Source: Bacteroidota bacterium
Lineage (GTDB): Bacteria > Bacteroidota > Bacteroidia > B-17B0 > Aurantibacillaceae
Direction: 5' to 3'
NCBI GenBank assembly: GCA_013298715.1
Contig: JAAFIQ010000014.1
Coordinates: 1-64,000, forward strand
Length of the DNA: 64,000 nt
The notes under the pieces are model-generated. The model was not told the origin of the DNA. It worked only from the letters and a program-made list of their open reading frames with translations, and did not search any database. The position numbers were made by a program, and so were the translations under genes. Below are positions 33,728 through 42,957 of the stretch, one piece after another. Every line of letters begins with the position of its first letter. Position 1 is the first letter of the stretch.

Positions 33728-36436
33728 ATGATAAAATTAAAAATAGGAATTATTTTTGGCGGACAAAGTAAAGAGCGCGAAATTTCTTTTGCGGGTGGTC
33801 GTACTGTTTATGATAATTTAAATAAATCCTTATTTGAAGCGGTTCCTATTTTTGTAGATAGTTTTGGAAATTTTATTGAGCTTAATTGGGAATTTGTTTA
33901 TAAAGGAACAATACGTGATTTTTATCCACCAGTAGAGTTTTTGCCTAACGAGGCAAATCAACATTTTCAATTGTATGCCGAACAGTTGGGAGAACTAAGC
34001 GAAGCACAGCAATTAGAAATGAATTCTAAAATTGGGAAACAACTTACGCTACAAGAATTAAAACAAAAAATTGATGTTGCCTTTTTATGTTTACATGGCA
34101 CAAACGGAGAAGATGGCCGCATACAAGGCTTTCTCGAATTTTTAGGCATTGCATATACAGGTTCGGGTTTACTTGCCTCGTCAATTGGCATGGATAAAGG
34201 CGTTCAAAAGGAGCTGATGGTAAACAAAGGATTTAATAGCCCTAACTTTTTAACCATTAACCGACAAGATTATATTGATGGAAAATTAAAAGATTTATTC
34301 AGTAGCGTCAAAACAAAAATAGGATTGCCTTGTGTTGTAAAACCTGCTAACCAAGGTAGCAGCATAGGCGTTAGTATTTTATCAAACGAGAATGAGCTTG
34401 AGTTTATGAGTGCCATTGAAAAGGCGTTTTTTACAAAATGGATTGATGCAAAAGAATGGAAAGCTTTAACAGAAGAGGAAAAAATTAATTCAGTAAAAAC
34501 TATGGCTGATATTCGCGAAGGAATAGGAATGCCATTATGCATTAGTTACCCTCAAGTGGTTGCAGGAACAGTTCTTTACCAGCCACAACAATTAATTAAT
34601 TTTTTAAATAATGCAGAAAGCGCTGACGGCTTTATTTTAGAAGCATTAGATGGCGAGAGTAAGGTTTTGGTGGAAGGATTTATTGAAGGAAAAGAATTTA
34701 GTTGCATAGTGTTAGAAGATGAAAGCGGCACTGCAATAGCCTTACCACCAACTGAAATTAGAAAAGGAAAAGAGTTATTTGATTACCGCAGTAAGTATTT
34801 ACCAGGATTATCGCGCAAAATAACGCCAATAGACTTACCTAAAGAACAAATTGAAAATATAAGAAAAGATTGTGAGCGTTTATTTTACGAATTGCATTTT
34901 GATGTGTATGCGCGCATAGATGGTTTCTTAAGTAAAGATGGAAAAATATTTTTAAATGATCCAAACACAACAAGTGGCATGATGCCTTCATCTTTTTTCT
35001 TTCATCAAGCAGCTGAGATTGGCTTAAACCCTTCACAATTTTTAAGTTTCATTATTCGCACTTCCCTTTATAAACGACACATTCAAAGCAAGGGTCAATT
35101 AAAGTTTAAAAAATTATTGCTTCAATTAGATAGCTTAATTGTAAAAGAAAAAAATGCAGCTAACAACAAAAAGCGCGTGGCTGTTGTACTAGGAGGTTAT
35201 TCAAGCGAACGCCATATTTCTGTTGAAAGTGGTAGAAATGTATTTGAGAAATTAGCCTCCTCCGAAAAATATGCCCCTTTCCCAGTTTTTTTAACAGGAA
35301 GCAACGAGGAGCATTTACTTTATCAAATACCAATAAACCTATTGCTTAAAGATAACGCAGACGATATAAAAGAGAAAGTAGAAAATTATAAAGTACACGA
35401 AGTAATAAAAAACATCATGTATCAATGCGCTTCAATTACTCATAAATATGCAAGTGCAAATTCAATTACTGAGCCAATTAAAATTTCTTACACTCAATTA
35501 AAAGAAAGAGCAGATGAGGTGTTTATTGCTTTGCATGGTCGCCCTGGCGAAGATGGCGCAATACAAGAAAAATTAAATGAATTAAATTTGCCGTATAACG
35601 GCAGTAGCAAAGAAAGCTCGAGCATAACCATTGATAAATATACTACCAACGAAATTTTAAAGCAAAATGGTTTTTTAGTTGCTGAACATGTTTTAATTAG
35701 CGCTAGTGATTGGCAAACAAATAAAGAGCAAATAGAACAAGCCCTACAAAACAAAATTAAGTACCCCTTTATTGCCAAGCCAGTAGATGATGGGTGCAGC
35801 AGTGCAGTAAAAAAAATAAAAACGTTTGAGGAGTTTGAAGCATTTTGTAAACTCTTGTTCAGAAAAACAGAGGATTTAGATACTGTTGCGGCAAACACAC
35901 TTCATATAAAGCCAAAAGAAGAATTCCCTATTAAGCAAGTTGTTTTGGTTGAAGAACTTATTTCTAAAAAAGATGCAAAACATTTTTTAGAAATTACAGG
36001 AGGTATGCTTACCAAATACAATAGCATTGGTGAAATAACTTATGAAGTATTTGAAGCCAGTGAAGCTTTAGCTGATGGGGATGTACTGAGTTTAGAAGAA
36101 AAATTTTTAGCTGGGCAAGGACAAAATATAACACCCGCTAGGTATTCAAAAAACAATAAAGAAAGGCAAACCGTTAGCAATCAAGTTAAGGAAACATTAG
36201 GCGCTGCAGCCAAAGTGCTTGGTGTAACTGGCTATTGCAGAATAGACGCTTTTGTACGTGTGTTTGATGATTGCAGAACTGAAGTTATTTTTATTGAAGT
36301 AAACTCGTTGCCGGGTATGACGCCTGCAACGTGTATCTTTCATCAGGCTGCTATTAATAATTATAAGCCATACGAATTCATTGACAAGATATTAGAATTT
36401 GGAGAACTGAAACTCAAAAAATTAGCAGAAGCCTAG
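33728..36436 (+). CDS. Tandem fusion of two D-alanine--D-alanine ligase (ATP-grasp) modules
   Basis: Each half has Ddl architecture and the halves meet near residue 480. Half 1 has GGQSKEREIS, LHGTNGEDGRIQG, GMDKG, the canonical KPANQGSSIGVS loop and RIDGF. However, the metal-site motif reads LNDPNTTSGM instead of EVNTxPGM. It also has a ~40-residue insertion after the loop. Half 2 has GGYSSERHIS, LHGRPGEDGAIQ and IDKY. There the loop reads KPVDDGCSSAV, but the C-terminal metal motif IEVNSLPGMT is canonical. The enzyme presumably makes D-Ala-D-Ala or a related dipeptide for peptidoglycan. The ordinary length is about 320-360 aa, so 902 aa is a true double. Confidence 0.88.
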   Translation: MIKLKIGIIFGGQSKEREISFAGGRTVYDNLNKSLFEAVPIFVDSFGNFIELNWEFVYKGTIRDFYPPVEFLPNEANQHFQLYAEQLGELSEAQQLEMNSKIGKQLTLQELKQKIDVAFLCLHGTNGEDGRIQGFLEFLGIAYTGSGLLASSIGMDKGVQKELMVNKGFNSPNFLTINRQDYIDGKLKDLFSSVKTKIGLPCVVKPANQGSSIGVSILSNENELEFMSAIEKAFFTKWIDAKEWKALTEEEKINSVKTMADIREGIGMPLCISYPQVVAGTVLYQPQQLINFLNNAESADGFILEALDGESKVLVEGFIEGKEFSCIVLEDESGTAIALPPTEIRKGKELFDYRSKYLPGLSRKITPIDLPKEQIENIRKDCERLFYELHFDVYARIDGFLSKDGKIFLNDPNTTSGMMPSSFFFHQAAEIGLNPSQFLSFIIRTSLYKRHIQSKGQLKFKKLLLQLDSLIVKEKNAANNKKRVAVVLGGYSSERHISVESGRNVFEKLASSEKYAPFPVFLTGSNEEHLLYQIPINLLLKDNADDIKEKVENYKVHEVIKNIMYQCASITHKYASANSITEPIKISYTQLKERADEVFIALHGRPGEDGAIQEKLNELNLPYNGSSKESSSITIDKYTTNEILKQNGFLVAEHVLISASDWQTNKEQIEQALQNKIKYPFIAKPVDDGCSSAVKKIKTFEEFEAFCKLLFRKTEDLDTVAANTLHIKPKEEFPIKQVVLVEELISKKDAKHFLEITGGMLTKYNSIGEITYEVFEASEALADGDVLSLEEKFLAGQGQNITPARYSKNNKERQTVSNQVKETLGAAAKVLGVTGYCRIDAFVRVFDDCRTEVIFIEVNSLPGMTPATCIFHQAAINNYKPYEFIDKILEFGELKLKKLAEA

Positions 36437-36519
36437 GGTCTAATAATAAATATAAAATTCTACTAATCTTGTTAAACAAAAAAATAATCATAAATTTACA
36501 CTAACTAAAACCTAATCAA

Positions 36520-37050
36520 ATGAAAAAACGAGTACACATGATAGTCCTAGCCTCTGTTGCATTATTTGTAACAAGTTGTGGCGATAAAAAAGTTGAAGAA
36601 GCAATAGTTGCACCAGAAGGAATGAGTGTGTTAGATTTATCTAAATTTGGCAAACCCTTTGCAATTTTTGTACCTGATACTACTAAAGCAAAATTAATTG
36701 TGCAAGAACAAACAAGCGGTGGTTTAGATGTGAAAGTTGGTAACAATTTTGCAATCACAATTAATGAGCAAGCTACGGATATAGAGTTAAAAAAATCAGA
36801 TATAAAAACAGATGAAATAAATAAATTCAAAGCATTTGTTAGTGAAGAACCTACGGGAATTATGTGGGAAAGTGAAATTACAAAACCAGAATTTCATTTT
36901 ATTCTAAATCAAAAAATTGGAACTTCAGAATACAGTTTTGAAGACCTAAAATCTACTGAAAGCGAACCTTTTGGAAAAGAAGCCGTACAAAAAATGTTTG
37001 ATAGTGCTAAACAAATTAAAGAGGTTAAGAAGAATAAAGAAAACGCTTAA
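36520..37050 (+). CDS. Lipoprotein of unknown function, 176 aa
   Basis: The lipoprotein signal ends in LFVTSCGDKK. The mature part is mixed alpha/beta with a Lys/Glu-rich C-terminal helix (MFDSAKQIKEVKKNKENA). I do not recognise a domain. It is monocistronic with its own terminator at 37077. The shadow ORF on the opposite strand was discarded. Confidence 0.72.
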   Translation: MKKRVHMIVLASVALFVTSCGDKKVEEAIVAPEGMSVLDLSKFGKPFAIFVPDTTKAKLIVQEQTSGGLDVKVGNNFAITINEQATDIELKKSDIKTDEINKFKAFVSEEPTGIMWESEITKPEFHFILNQKIGTSEYSFEDLKSTESEPFGKEAVQKMFDSAKQIKEVKKNKENA

Positions 37051-37076
37051 TTGATTTTAATAAAACAAAATTACAG

Positions 37077-37108
37077 AAAGTGATAGCAGATTTGTTATCG
37101 CTTTTTTT
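37077..37108 (+). terminator. Rho-independent terminator of the lipoprotein gene
   Basis: A 9-bp stem AAAGTGATA / TATCGCTTT (one G-U pair) with a 10-nt loop is followed by seven Ts, 26 bp after the lipoprotein stop codon. Confidence 0.75.
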
Positions 37109-37166
37109 GTGGGTTGAATTTTTTTAAGAGCTAATGGTTTTCGCTTGTGATATTTTTGTAAAAACA

Positions 37167-37200
37167 AAAATCCTCAATTCCATTTAAGAAATTGAGGATT
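37167..37200 (-). terminator. Rho-independent terminator of the glycine-rich T9SS gene
   Basis: A perfect 12-bp stem AAATCCTCAATT / AATTGAGGATTT with a 10-nt loop is followed on the minus strand by TTTTGTTTTT. It lies 26 bp beyond the stop of the minus-strand gene. Confidence 0.82.
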
Positions 37201-37225
37201 TAATCCTAAAATTTATCTAACAAAA

Positions 37226-39658
37226 TTATTGTTTCACAATTTTTTGATTGCTAAGAACTTTGTTGCCACTGTAAACTTGAATAAAGTAAACGCCGTTTTC
37301 TAAATTCAGAGTATTAATTTTAGAAATTATTGTTGTTAATTTTTCATTTAATATTACTTGTCCTAGTGCGTTTGTAATAGTTACATATTCATTGTTAGTT
37401 AAGCTTTCGCATTTAACGTTTAATACGCCTGTTGTTGGATTTGGATACATTTCTATTCCGCTAGCAGAATTTAATCGCTCATTAATTCCGGTACAGTTCA
37501 GAACTGTAATACTTGTTGATGCTGTATTCGAACATCCAGTAACTGTGTTTGTAAACGCATACGTTTGTATAAAGTTACCTAATGAAGCACCAGGTGTAAA
37601 CACGTTGTTTGCTACATTAGAGCCTGTAAACACACCACCAGTTGGGCTTCCTATTAAAGCTATTGTGCCCCCGTTTGCACAAATACTATTACTAGCAACA
37701 CTTGCACTTACTGTTGGCAAAGCGTTTACTGTAACATTACTTGTTGCAACATTACCAATACAACCTTGTGCGCTTGAACCTGAAACCGTATAAGCACCTG
37801 TAGCGGTAGGACTTACTACTGTATTACCACCTTGAATAGTGTAAGTAGTTGCTCCAGTAGGAATAAGTGTAAAGCTATTCCCAACGCATATTGCACCACT
37901 ATTAACGGTTATTGTTGGTGTAATTCCTATTGAAACGTTACTAGTAGCAACATTTCCAATGCAACCTTGAGCGCTTGTTCCTGTAACTGTATAAGATGTA
38001 TTAACACTTGGACTCACAACTGTATTACCACCCTGAATGGTGTATGTACTTGCGCCACTAGGAACAATTGTGAAACTATTTCCCGAGCAAACAGCACCGC
38101 TATTTACAGAAATTGTAGGAAGTGTATTTACTGTAACATTACTGGTTGCAGTATTTCCAACACAGCCGTTTGTAGCCGTTCCAACAATTGTATAAATGGA
38201 AGTTGCGGTTGGGCTAACAACCGCGTTACCACCTTGAATTGTATAGGTGCTTGCACCACTTGGAGTAATTGTAAAGTTTGAGCCACTACAAATTTGTCCG
38301 CTATTTGCAGTAATTGTAGGATTAGAATTAACGTTGATGCTACTTGTTACAACATTACTAATACAACCCGCAGTGTTTGTTCCAACAACAGTGTAGGTAG
38401 AGTTTGTAGTTGGGTTAACAACTAAATTTCCGCCTTGCACTGTGTATGTACTTGCGCCACTTGGTGATAACGTAAAATTACTTCCACTACATATTGTACC
38501 GTTATTTACGCTTACAGTAGGATTTGGACTTACCGTTACTGTAACAGGTATTCTTGTTGAATTTGCACATGTTCCTTGATAAGTTAATATTACTTGGCCA
38601 TTACCCGTACGAATACCAGCAGTTGTTGAAGCTAAAGCCAGTGTTCCTAAAAAGCTAGAACCACCAGCACCACTTTGTCCAGTAAAGTTACCTGCAAATA
38701 CTCCAATAGCACCAACTGTGCCTCCACCAACACCACCAGGTGAGGCGGTTTGCGCGCCAGCTTGATTAGAACCAACTTCAACGCCACCTGCACCACCAAT
38801 GCCAAATGCACCCGCCGAACCATTATTTCCAGGTACACTTGTAAAAGCTGAAGTACCACCAGCTCCACCCGTAGTTTGATCGCCACCTAATGGCACTATA
38901 AGAGAGGCTTGAGGCCAAGCTGCGCCACCACCACCACCGTAGTAGCCGCCACCACCGCCACCGCCAGTTCCGCGTCCGCATGCACTAACACGATCGCCAG
39001 CTGCGCCACCACCGCCAGCACCAACAATAATACGGTTAGCTAAGCCTATGCCTCCAACTCTTACATCGCTGGCACCACCACCGCCACCACCAACGGCTTG
39101 TGTGCAGCCAGTATTACTTCCTGCTGCACCTCCACCATTGTAACCACCTGAGGCTGTAACAGAACCGCCGCCGCCAACTTCAATAAATAAGGTAGAGCCG
39201 GGTGTTACGGTTAATATTCCTTTTGCATAACCTCCTAAACCACCAGGAACACTATTAGCATTAAAATTTCCTTGAGCACCCCAGGCCTCTACCTGAAGAG
39301 TAGTAACACCAGCAGGTACAACAAATGTTTGTGTATTCCCAGTAAATGAGAATGTGTTTGTAATAGTGCCACCAAGTGCAATTGCCTCGGCGTAATAGGT
39401 TGTTGTTGTAACTGCATTAACAGAATAATTTGAAGCGCTTGCCGAAAAACCAAATGGCGAACCACCAGAAGGAACAGTGTACCAGTTGATACCAGCGCCT
39501 GTGGTGGTTGCGTTTAAGTTAGTTGTGCCGCCAGAAATGGAACAAATTTTGTTTGGCGTAGCCGACACCAAAGTTGGTGGTGGAGGTGTTACACATTGGG
39601 CTGCTAATTGGCCACCTAATGCCATTGCTAATGTTTGAAGAAGTAATTGTTTTTTCAT
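37226..39658 (-). CDS. T9SS-exported glycine-rich, repeat-containing adhesin-like protein
   Basis: A signal peptide (ending LAAQC) is followed by an Ig-like SprB/PKD-type segment. About residues 100-370 form a glycine-rich domain with long Gly runs and GGASDVRVGG...NRIIVGAGGGG, resembling the Gly_rich domain of ALK/LTK receptors. Four 67-residue repeats follow (GxICSGxxFTxxPSGASTYTIQGG type, each ending GCxxNxATSNVTV). Then come one diverged repeat and a type A T9SS sorting domain (MYPNPTTGVLNV, NGVYFIQVY, QKIVKQ). It is likely a surface-displayed binding protein. The ligand is unknown. Confidence 0.85.
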   Translation of the reverse strand: MKKQLLLQTLAMALGGQLAAQCVTPPPPTLVSATPNKICSISGGTTNLNATTTGAGINWYTVPSGGSPFGFSASASNYSVNAVTTTTYYAEAIALGGTITNTFSFTGNTQTFVVPAGVTTLQVEAWGAQGNFNANSVPGGLGGYAKGILTVTPGSTLFIEVGGGGSVTASGGYNGGGAAGSNTGCTQAVGGGGGGASDVRVGGIGLANRIIVGAGGGGAAGDRVSACGRGTGGGGGGGYYGGGGGAAWPQASLIVPLGGDQTTGGAGGTSAFTSVPGNNGSAGAFGIGGAGGVEVGSNQAGAQTASPGGVGGGTVGAIGVFAGNFTGQSGAGGSSFLGTLALASTTAGIRTGNGQVILTYQGTCANSTRIPVTVTVSPNPTVSVNNGTICSGSNFTLSPSGASTYTVQGGNLVVNPTTNSTYTVVGTNTAGCISNVVTSSINVNSNPTITANSGQICSGSNFTITPSGASTYTIQGGNAVVSPTATSIYTIVGTATNGCVGNTATSNVTVNTLPTISVNSGAVCSGNSFTIVPSGASTYTIQGGNTVVSPSVNTSYTVTGTSAQGCIGNVATSNVSIGITPTITVNSGAICVGNSFTLIPTGATTYTIQGGNTVVSPTATGAYTVSGSSAQGCIGNVATSNVTVNALPTVSASVASNSICANGGTIALIGSPTGGVFTGSNVANNVFTPGASLGNFIQTYAFTNTVTGCSNTASTSITVLNCTGINERLNSASGIEMYPNPTTGVLNVKCESLTNNEYVTITNALGQVILNEKLTTIISKINTLNLENGVYFIQVYSGNKVLSNQKIVKQ
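37721..38524 (-). repeat. Four tandem 201-bp coding repeats
   Basis: Landmark sequences recur at 37831, 38032, 38233 and 38434, an exact period of 201 bp (67 codons), inside the glycine-rich T9SS gene. The copies differ mainly by scattered substitutions and keep two Cys per unit, as expected for a tandem Ig-like domain array. Confidence 0.85.
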
Positions 39659-39785
39659 ATAGTTTTTATTTGTTCCACAATTATATAGCTAATTTTTTTT
39701 AGAAACCAAAAAATGTGATGAAAGTGCCGTTTTTTGTGGTTGAAATTGGCTTGTTCTAAAAATGAAATTTATAGTATAAACTATT

Positions 39786-40568
39786 TTAGAGTAATGAATC
39801 GGATGACTCAAAAATAGCTTGTGCGTTTTGAGAGGTTATATTGGCAACTTCAGAGATAGAAATTTGTTTTATCTCTGCAATTTTTTTTGCCACTTCAAGT
39901 AAATAAACTGGCTCATTACGCTTTCCTCTAAAAGGTACTGGTGCCAAGTAAGGGGCGTCGGTTTCTAATACCAAATGTTGTAAATCAATTGCTTCAACTA
40001 CTTTATCTAAACCTGAGTTTTTAAAAGTAACAACACCCCCAATTCCTAACTTAAATGTGTTGAAGGCTAAAATTTTTTCAGCTTGTTCAATGTTTCCGCT
40101 AAAGCAATGAAAAATACCAAGAGGCAATTCTTTAAAAGATTCAAGTACTTCGTATATTTCATCAAAAGCTTCTCGGCAATGTATTACGATAGGTAGTTTA
40201 TAAGCAAGCGCCCAATTTATTTGTGTAAAAAAGGCGTGTTGTTGTTCTTTTAAAAAAGTTTTATCCCAATACAAATCAATACCAATCTCACCTACTGCTT
40301 TAAAATCCCTCTGCTTAAGCCACTTCTCTACAATTGCCAATTCTTCGTTTACAGTTTGATTAACGCTACAGGGGTGAAGACCCATCATAGCGAAACAATT
40401 ATTTGGAAATTTTTTTTCTAATTCCAACATTGGTAAAATAGATTCAGAATCTATATTAGGCATGTAGAATTTTGTTATGCCATTTTTAAGTGCTTTTTCA
40501 ATTAAAGAATTTCTATCGGCATCAAATTCTTTTGAGTATAAATGTGTGTGCGTTTCGGTAAATTGCAT
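39786..40568 (-). CDS. TatD family hydrolase (metal-dependent DNase-like)
   Basis: This is a cytoplasmic TIM-barrel hydrolase. Metal and active-site motifs are TETHTHLY, GEIGIDLYWD, VIHCREA, FHCFSGN and ETDAPYLAP, all intact. The length of 260 aa is standard. TatD proteins are 3'-5' exonucleases or related hydrolases and are not part of Tat transport. It is the last gene of the leftward operon, starting 9 bp after the OppC-like gene. Confidence 0.93.
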   Translation of the reverse strand: MQFTETHTHLYSKEFDADRNSLIEKALKNGITKFYMPNIDSESILPMLELEKKFPNNCFAMMGLHPCSVNQTVNEELAIVEKWLKQRDFKAVGEIGIDLYWDKTFLKEQQHAFFTQINWALAYKLPIVIHCREAFDEIYEVLESFKELPLGIFHCFSGNIEQAEKILAFNTFKLGIGGVVTFKNSGLDKVVEAIDLQHLVLETDAPYLAPVPFRGKRNEPVYLLEVAKKIAEIKQISISEVANITSQNAQAIFESSDSLL

Positions 40569-40577
40569 TTGTGAATT

Positions 40578-41840
40578 TTAATTGCCTGCTGCAATTGGCT
40601 TATCATCAAGGTTTCGTGTATCTAGGGCATCGCGCAGACCGTTACCAACCAACATAAAAGCCAGTACCATAACCATTATAGAAATACCAGGGATAAATGC
40701 CAAATAGGCTTTTTCCATTAAGATATAACCTTGGTGTGTGTTAGTCATTTCGCCCCAACTTGGCACTGGTGGCTGCGCGCCAATACCTAAAAAGCTTAAT
40801 CCTGCTTCGGTTAAAATTGCCGCGGCAAAATTACTGGCAGCCATTACAACCATTGGTCCCATTACGTTTGGCAACACGTGTTTCATAACAATGCGCATGT
40901 TTTTGTAACCTAATGCTCGCCCAGCCTCAACAAATTCTTTTTCTCTAATACTCATAATTTGTCCGCGTACTATACGTGCCACATCTACCCACATGGTTAA
41001 TCCAACAGCAATAAATACTTGAATAATTCCTTTTCCCAAAACCAAGGTAATGGCAATTACAAGTAACAAGGTTGGTATACTCCATACAACATTGATTAGC
41101 CACATAATCGCTGTATCCAGTTTGCCACGGTAATAACCAGCAATGGCGCCTAAAAATACGCCGATTACAATTGAAATAATAACAGAAACTAATCCAACAC
41201 TAATGCTGATGCGGGTGCCAATTATTAATCTGCTTAAAATATCTCTACCTAAAATGTCTGTACCTAAGAAATATTTTTTATGCACAATGTTTTCTTGCTG
41301 AAGTTGTTTTCTTAATTCGACGATTGATTTTGTGATTTTGTTTGGATTGCCAATTTCATAAAAGGATAATGTGGCTTTTAGAGTATCGTATTGAATTGGC
41401 GATTTATTATCTAAGGCATAAATTACATCTGCAATATTATATTTCGTAATTCCGCCCTTATTAGGCTGGCTACCTGTAAATTCCTCTACTAATACGTTAT
41501 CACCATTAAAAAAATAATTGTAAACTGTAAAGGATATGTAATCATCTTGTTTTCCGAATAACATTTTACCGAAAAACGAATTACTTTCCTTTTCTGCATT
41601 TTTTCGAACTAATAATAATTTGCTAATAAATCCTGGAGATTTAATGTGTAGTTCTGGCTTTTGGTCGTTGGCGTAAGGAGTTGAATCAAGTGTGATGGTA
41701 TAGCCTAAAATAGAAATGATAATTGCAAAAATAATAATAAATAAACCTAGCATACTTAGTTTATTTTTTTTGAATCTACGCCATGTTGCAGCGCTTAATG
41801 ACTCCGATTCAAAATCTATTTTTTTCTTTTTAAATAACAC
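40578..41840 (-). CDS. OppC/DppC-type ABC transporter permease
   Basis: This is a peptide/nickel-family inner membrane permease. An N-terminal helix (LSMLGLFIIIFAIIISILGY) is followed by a ~125-residue extracytoplasmic insertion, typical of Bacteroidota members. The conserved FLGTDILGRDILSRLIIGTRIS follows, then five further helices and the EAA loop EAGRALGYKNMRIVMKHVLPN. It ends GLRDALDTRNLD. The OppB partner, binding protein and ATPases are not in the window. It is in an operon with GT2 and TatD genes. Confidence 0.9.
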   Translation of the reverse strand: MLFKKKKIDFESESLSAATWRRFKKNKLSMLGLFIIIFAIIISILGYTITLDSTPYANDQKPELHIKSPGFISKLLLVRKNAEKESNSFFGKMLFGKQDDYISFTVYNYFFNGDNVLVEEFTGSQPNKGGITKYNIADVIYALDNKSPIQYDTLKATLSFYEIGNPNKITKSIVELRKQLQQENIVHKKYFLGTDILGRDILSRLIIGTRISISVGLVSVIISIVIGVFLGAIAGYYRGKLDTAIMWLINVVWSIPTLLLVIAITLVLGKGIIQVFIAVGLTMWVDVARIVRGQIMSIREKEFVEAGRALGYKNMRIVMKHVLPNVMGPMVVMAASNFAAAILTEAGLSFLGIGAQPPVPSWGEMTNTHQGYILMEKAYLAFIPGISIMVMVLAFMLVGNGLRDALDTRNLDDKPIAAGN

Positions 41841-41843
41841 AAT

Positions 41844-42956
41844 TTATTTCCATTTTGGTTTTAAAAACAAAGTGCTTATTGCTAGCACTAACACATAAAA
41901 AGGATAAATTAATCCAATTGTGAAAGCGTAGGCTAAAACGCTGCTGTTTTTAATAAAACCAGAAGTTAAAAATAGTAATAAACTATCAAAAATCAACTTA
42001 AATAGCACAAAAAATAAGCTTAAGCTTTGATTTTGGGGTACAAAAAAGCAAACACAAAAGCTTAATAACCATACTATATTTGTAACAAATACTAAGACTG
42101 ATAATAAAGTATTGGTTTTGTTGGGATTTTTTGAGTGCTTGTTAGCCCAGCGAATTTTTTGTAAAAGCAAAGATTTGAAAGAGGGCAAGGCATACGTATA
42201 AACCAATGCGCTTTGTGATTTTAAATAAGAAATAGTTACATCTTTTAATTTTTTTACATCTTCTAGAAAAAGTACATCGTCGCCAGAGGCAATATTTGCA
42301 TGCGATTGAAAGCCATTTGTTTGTTGAAATATATTTTTGGTAAATGCCAAATTAGCAGCACTACACAAAAACGGTTTCTTATAGTAAGCACTTCCAATAG
42401 TAAGTAACGCTAAAATATTATTTTCTATTACTTGTAAAGCCCAAAGCAAACCGCTGTTTTGCTTAAAAGCAATAGGAGCAATAATAAAATTACTTTTAGT
42501 TTCAAGATAAAAATCACAAATTGTTTGCAACCATATTTTAGAACTTGTAAAGGTATCAGCATCGCGCAGAACTATTAAGTCAGTATTACAAGAGTTTACC
42601 GCACTTGTTATACTATGTTTTTTTCCAATTTGTTTTGTGTTTGTAATAATTCTATAATTCAAATTCGAATTTTTAAGTATTCTTTCTGCAACATTTACCG
42701 TACCATCAGAACTAGCATCATTAACAATAATAATGGATATGTTTTCTTTTTTGTAATCTTGTTCAATTAGTGAGATTAAGCAGGCCGGTAAATTTTTTTC
42801 TTCGTTTCGGGCACAGATAATTATAGTAATGGGAATTGAGTTTGAACTTGCAAATGAATAAAAATACGGATGTTTATAAAAACCAACAAGATAATATAGA
42901 AAAAGAGTAGCATATAAAATAGTAACGACTATAATTATAAAATCTAACACTAGCAT
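41844..42956 (-). CDS. Membrane-bound family 2 glycosyltransferase
   Basis: One N-terminal helix precedes a GT-A domain: ITIIICARNEEKNL, IIVNDASSDGT, VLRDADTFT (DxD) and SGDDVLFLEDV. It then has QKIRWANKHSK, in the region of the QxxRW motif (here QKIRW), and three C-terminal helices. The layout is that of processive or polyprenyl-linked GT2 enzymes. The substrate is unknown. It starts 1 bp after the flippase-like gene, suggesting joint work on a lipid or glycan envelope component. Confidence 0.88.
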   Translation of the reverse strand: MLVLDFIIIVVTILYATLFLYYLVGFYKHPYFYSFASSNSIPITIIICARNEEKNLPACLISLIEQDYKKENISIIIVNDASSDGTVNVAERILKNSNLNYRIITNTKQIGKKHSITSAVNSCNTDLIVLRDADTFTSSKIWLQTICDFYLETKSNFIIAPIAFKQNSGLLWALQVIENNILALLTIGSAYYKKPFLCSAANLAFTKNIFQQTNGFQSHANIASGDDVLFLEDVKKLKDVTISYLKSQSALVYTYALPSFKSLLLQKIRWANKHSKNPNKTNTLLSVLVFVTNIVWLLSFCVCFFVPQNQSLSLFFVLFKLIFDSLLLFLTSGFIKNSSVLAYAFTIGLIYPFYVLVLAISTLFLKPKWK

Positions 42957-42957
42957 T

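Noticed and set aside
33728-36436. Two adjacent ddl genes joined by an assembly or stop-codon error
   Set aside because: The halves are well diverged from each other, the linker is in frame without a vestigial start region, and each half has its own distinct active-site changes, which argues for a genuine fusion.
37721-38524. Possible CRISPR array because of regular repeats
   Set aside because: The period is 201 bp, repeats are imperfect and coding, and there are no short direct repeats with unique spacers or cas genes.
38647-38886. 79-aa hydrophobic minus-strand ORF within the glycine-rich gene
   Set aside because: It is an out-of-frame reading of GGT/GGC glycine codons in the real gene.
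39786-40568. TatD as part of the Tat translocase
   Set aside because: TatD-family proteins are metal-dependent hydrolases/DNases; this gene is 38 kb from tatA and sits in an unrelated operon.
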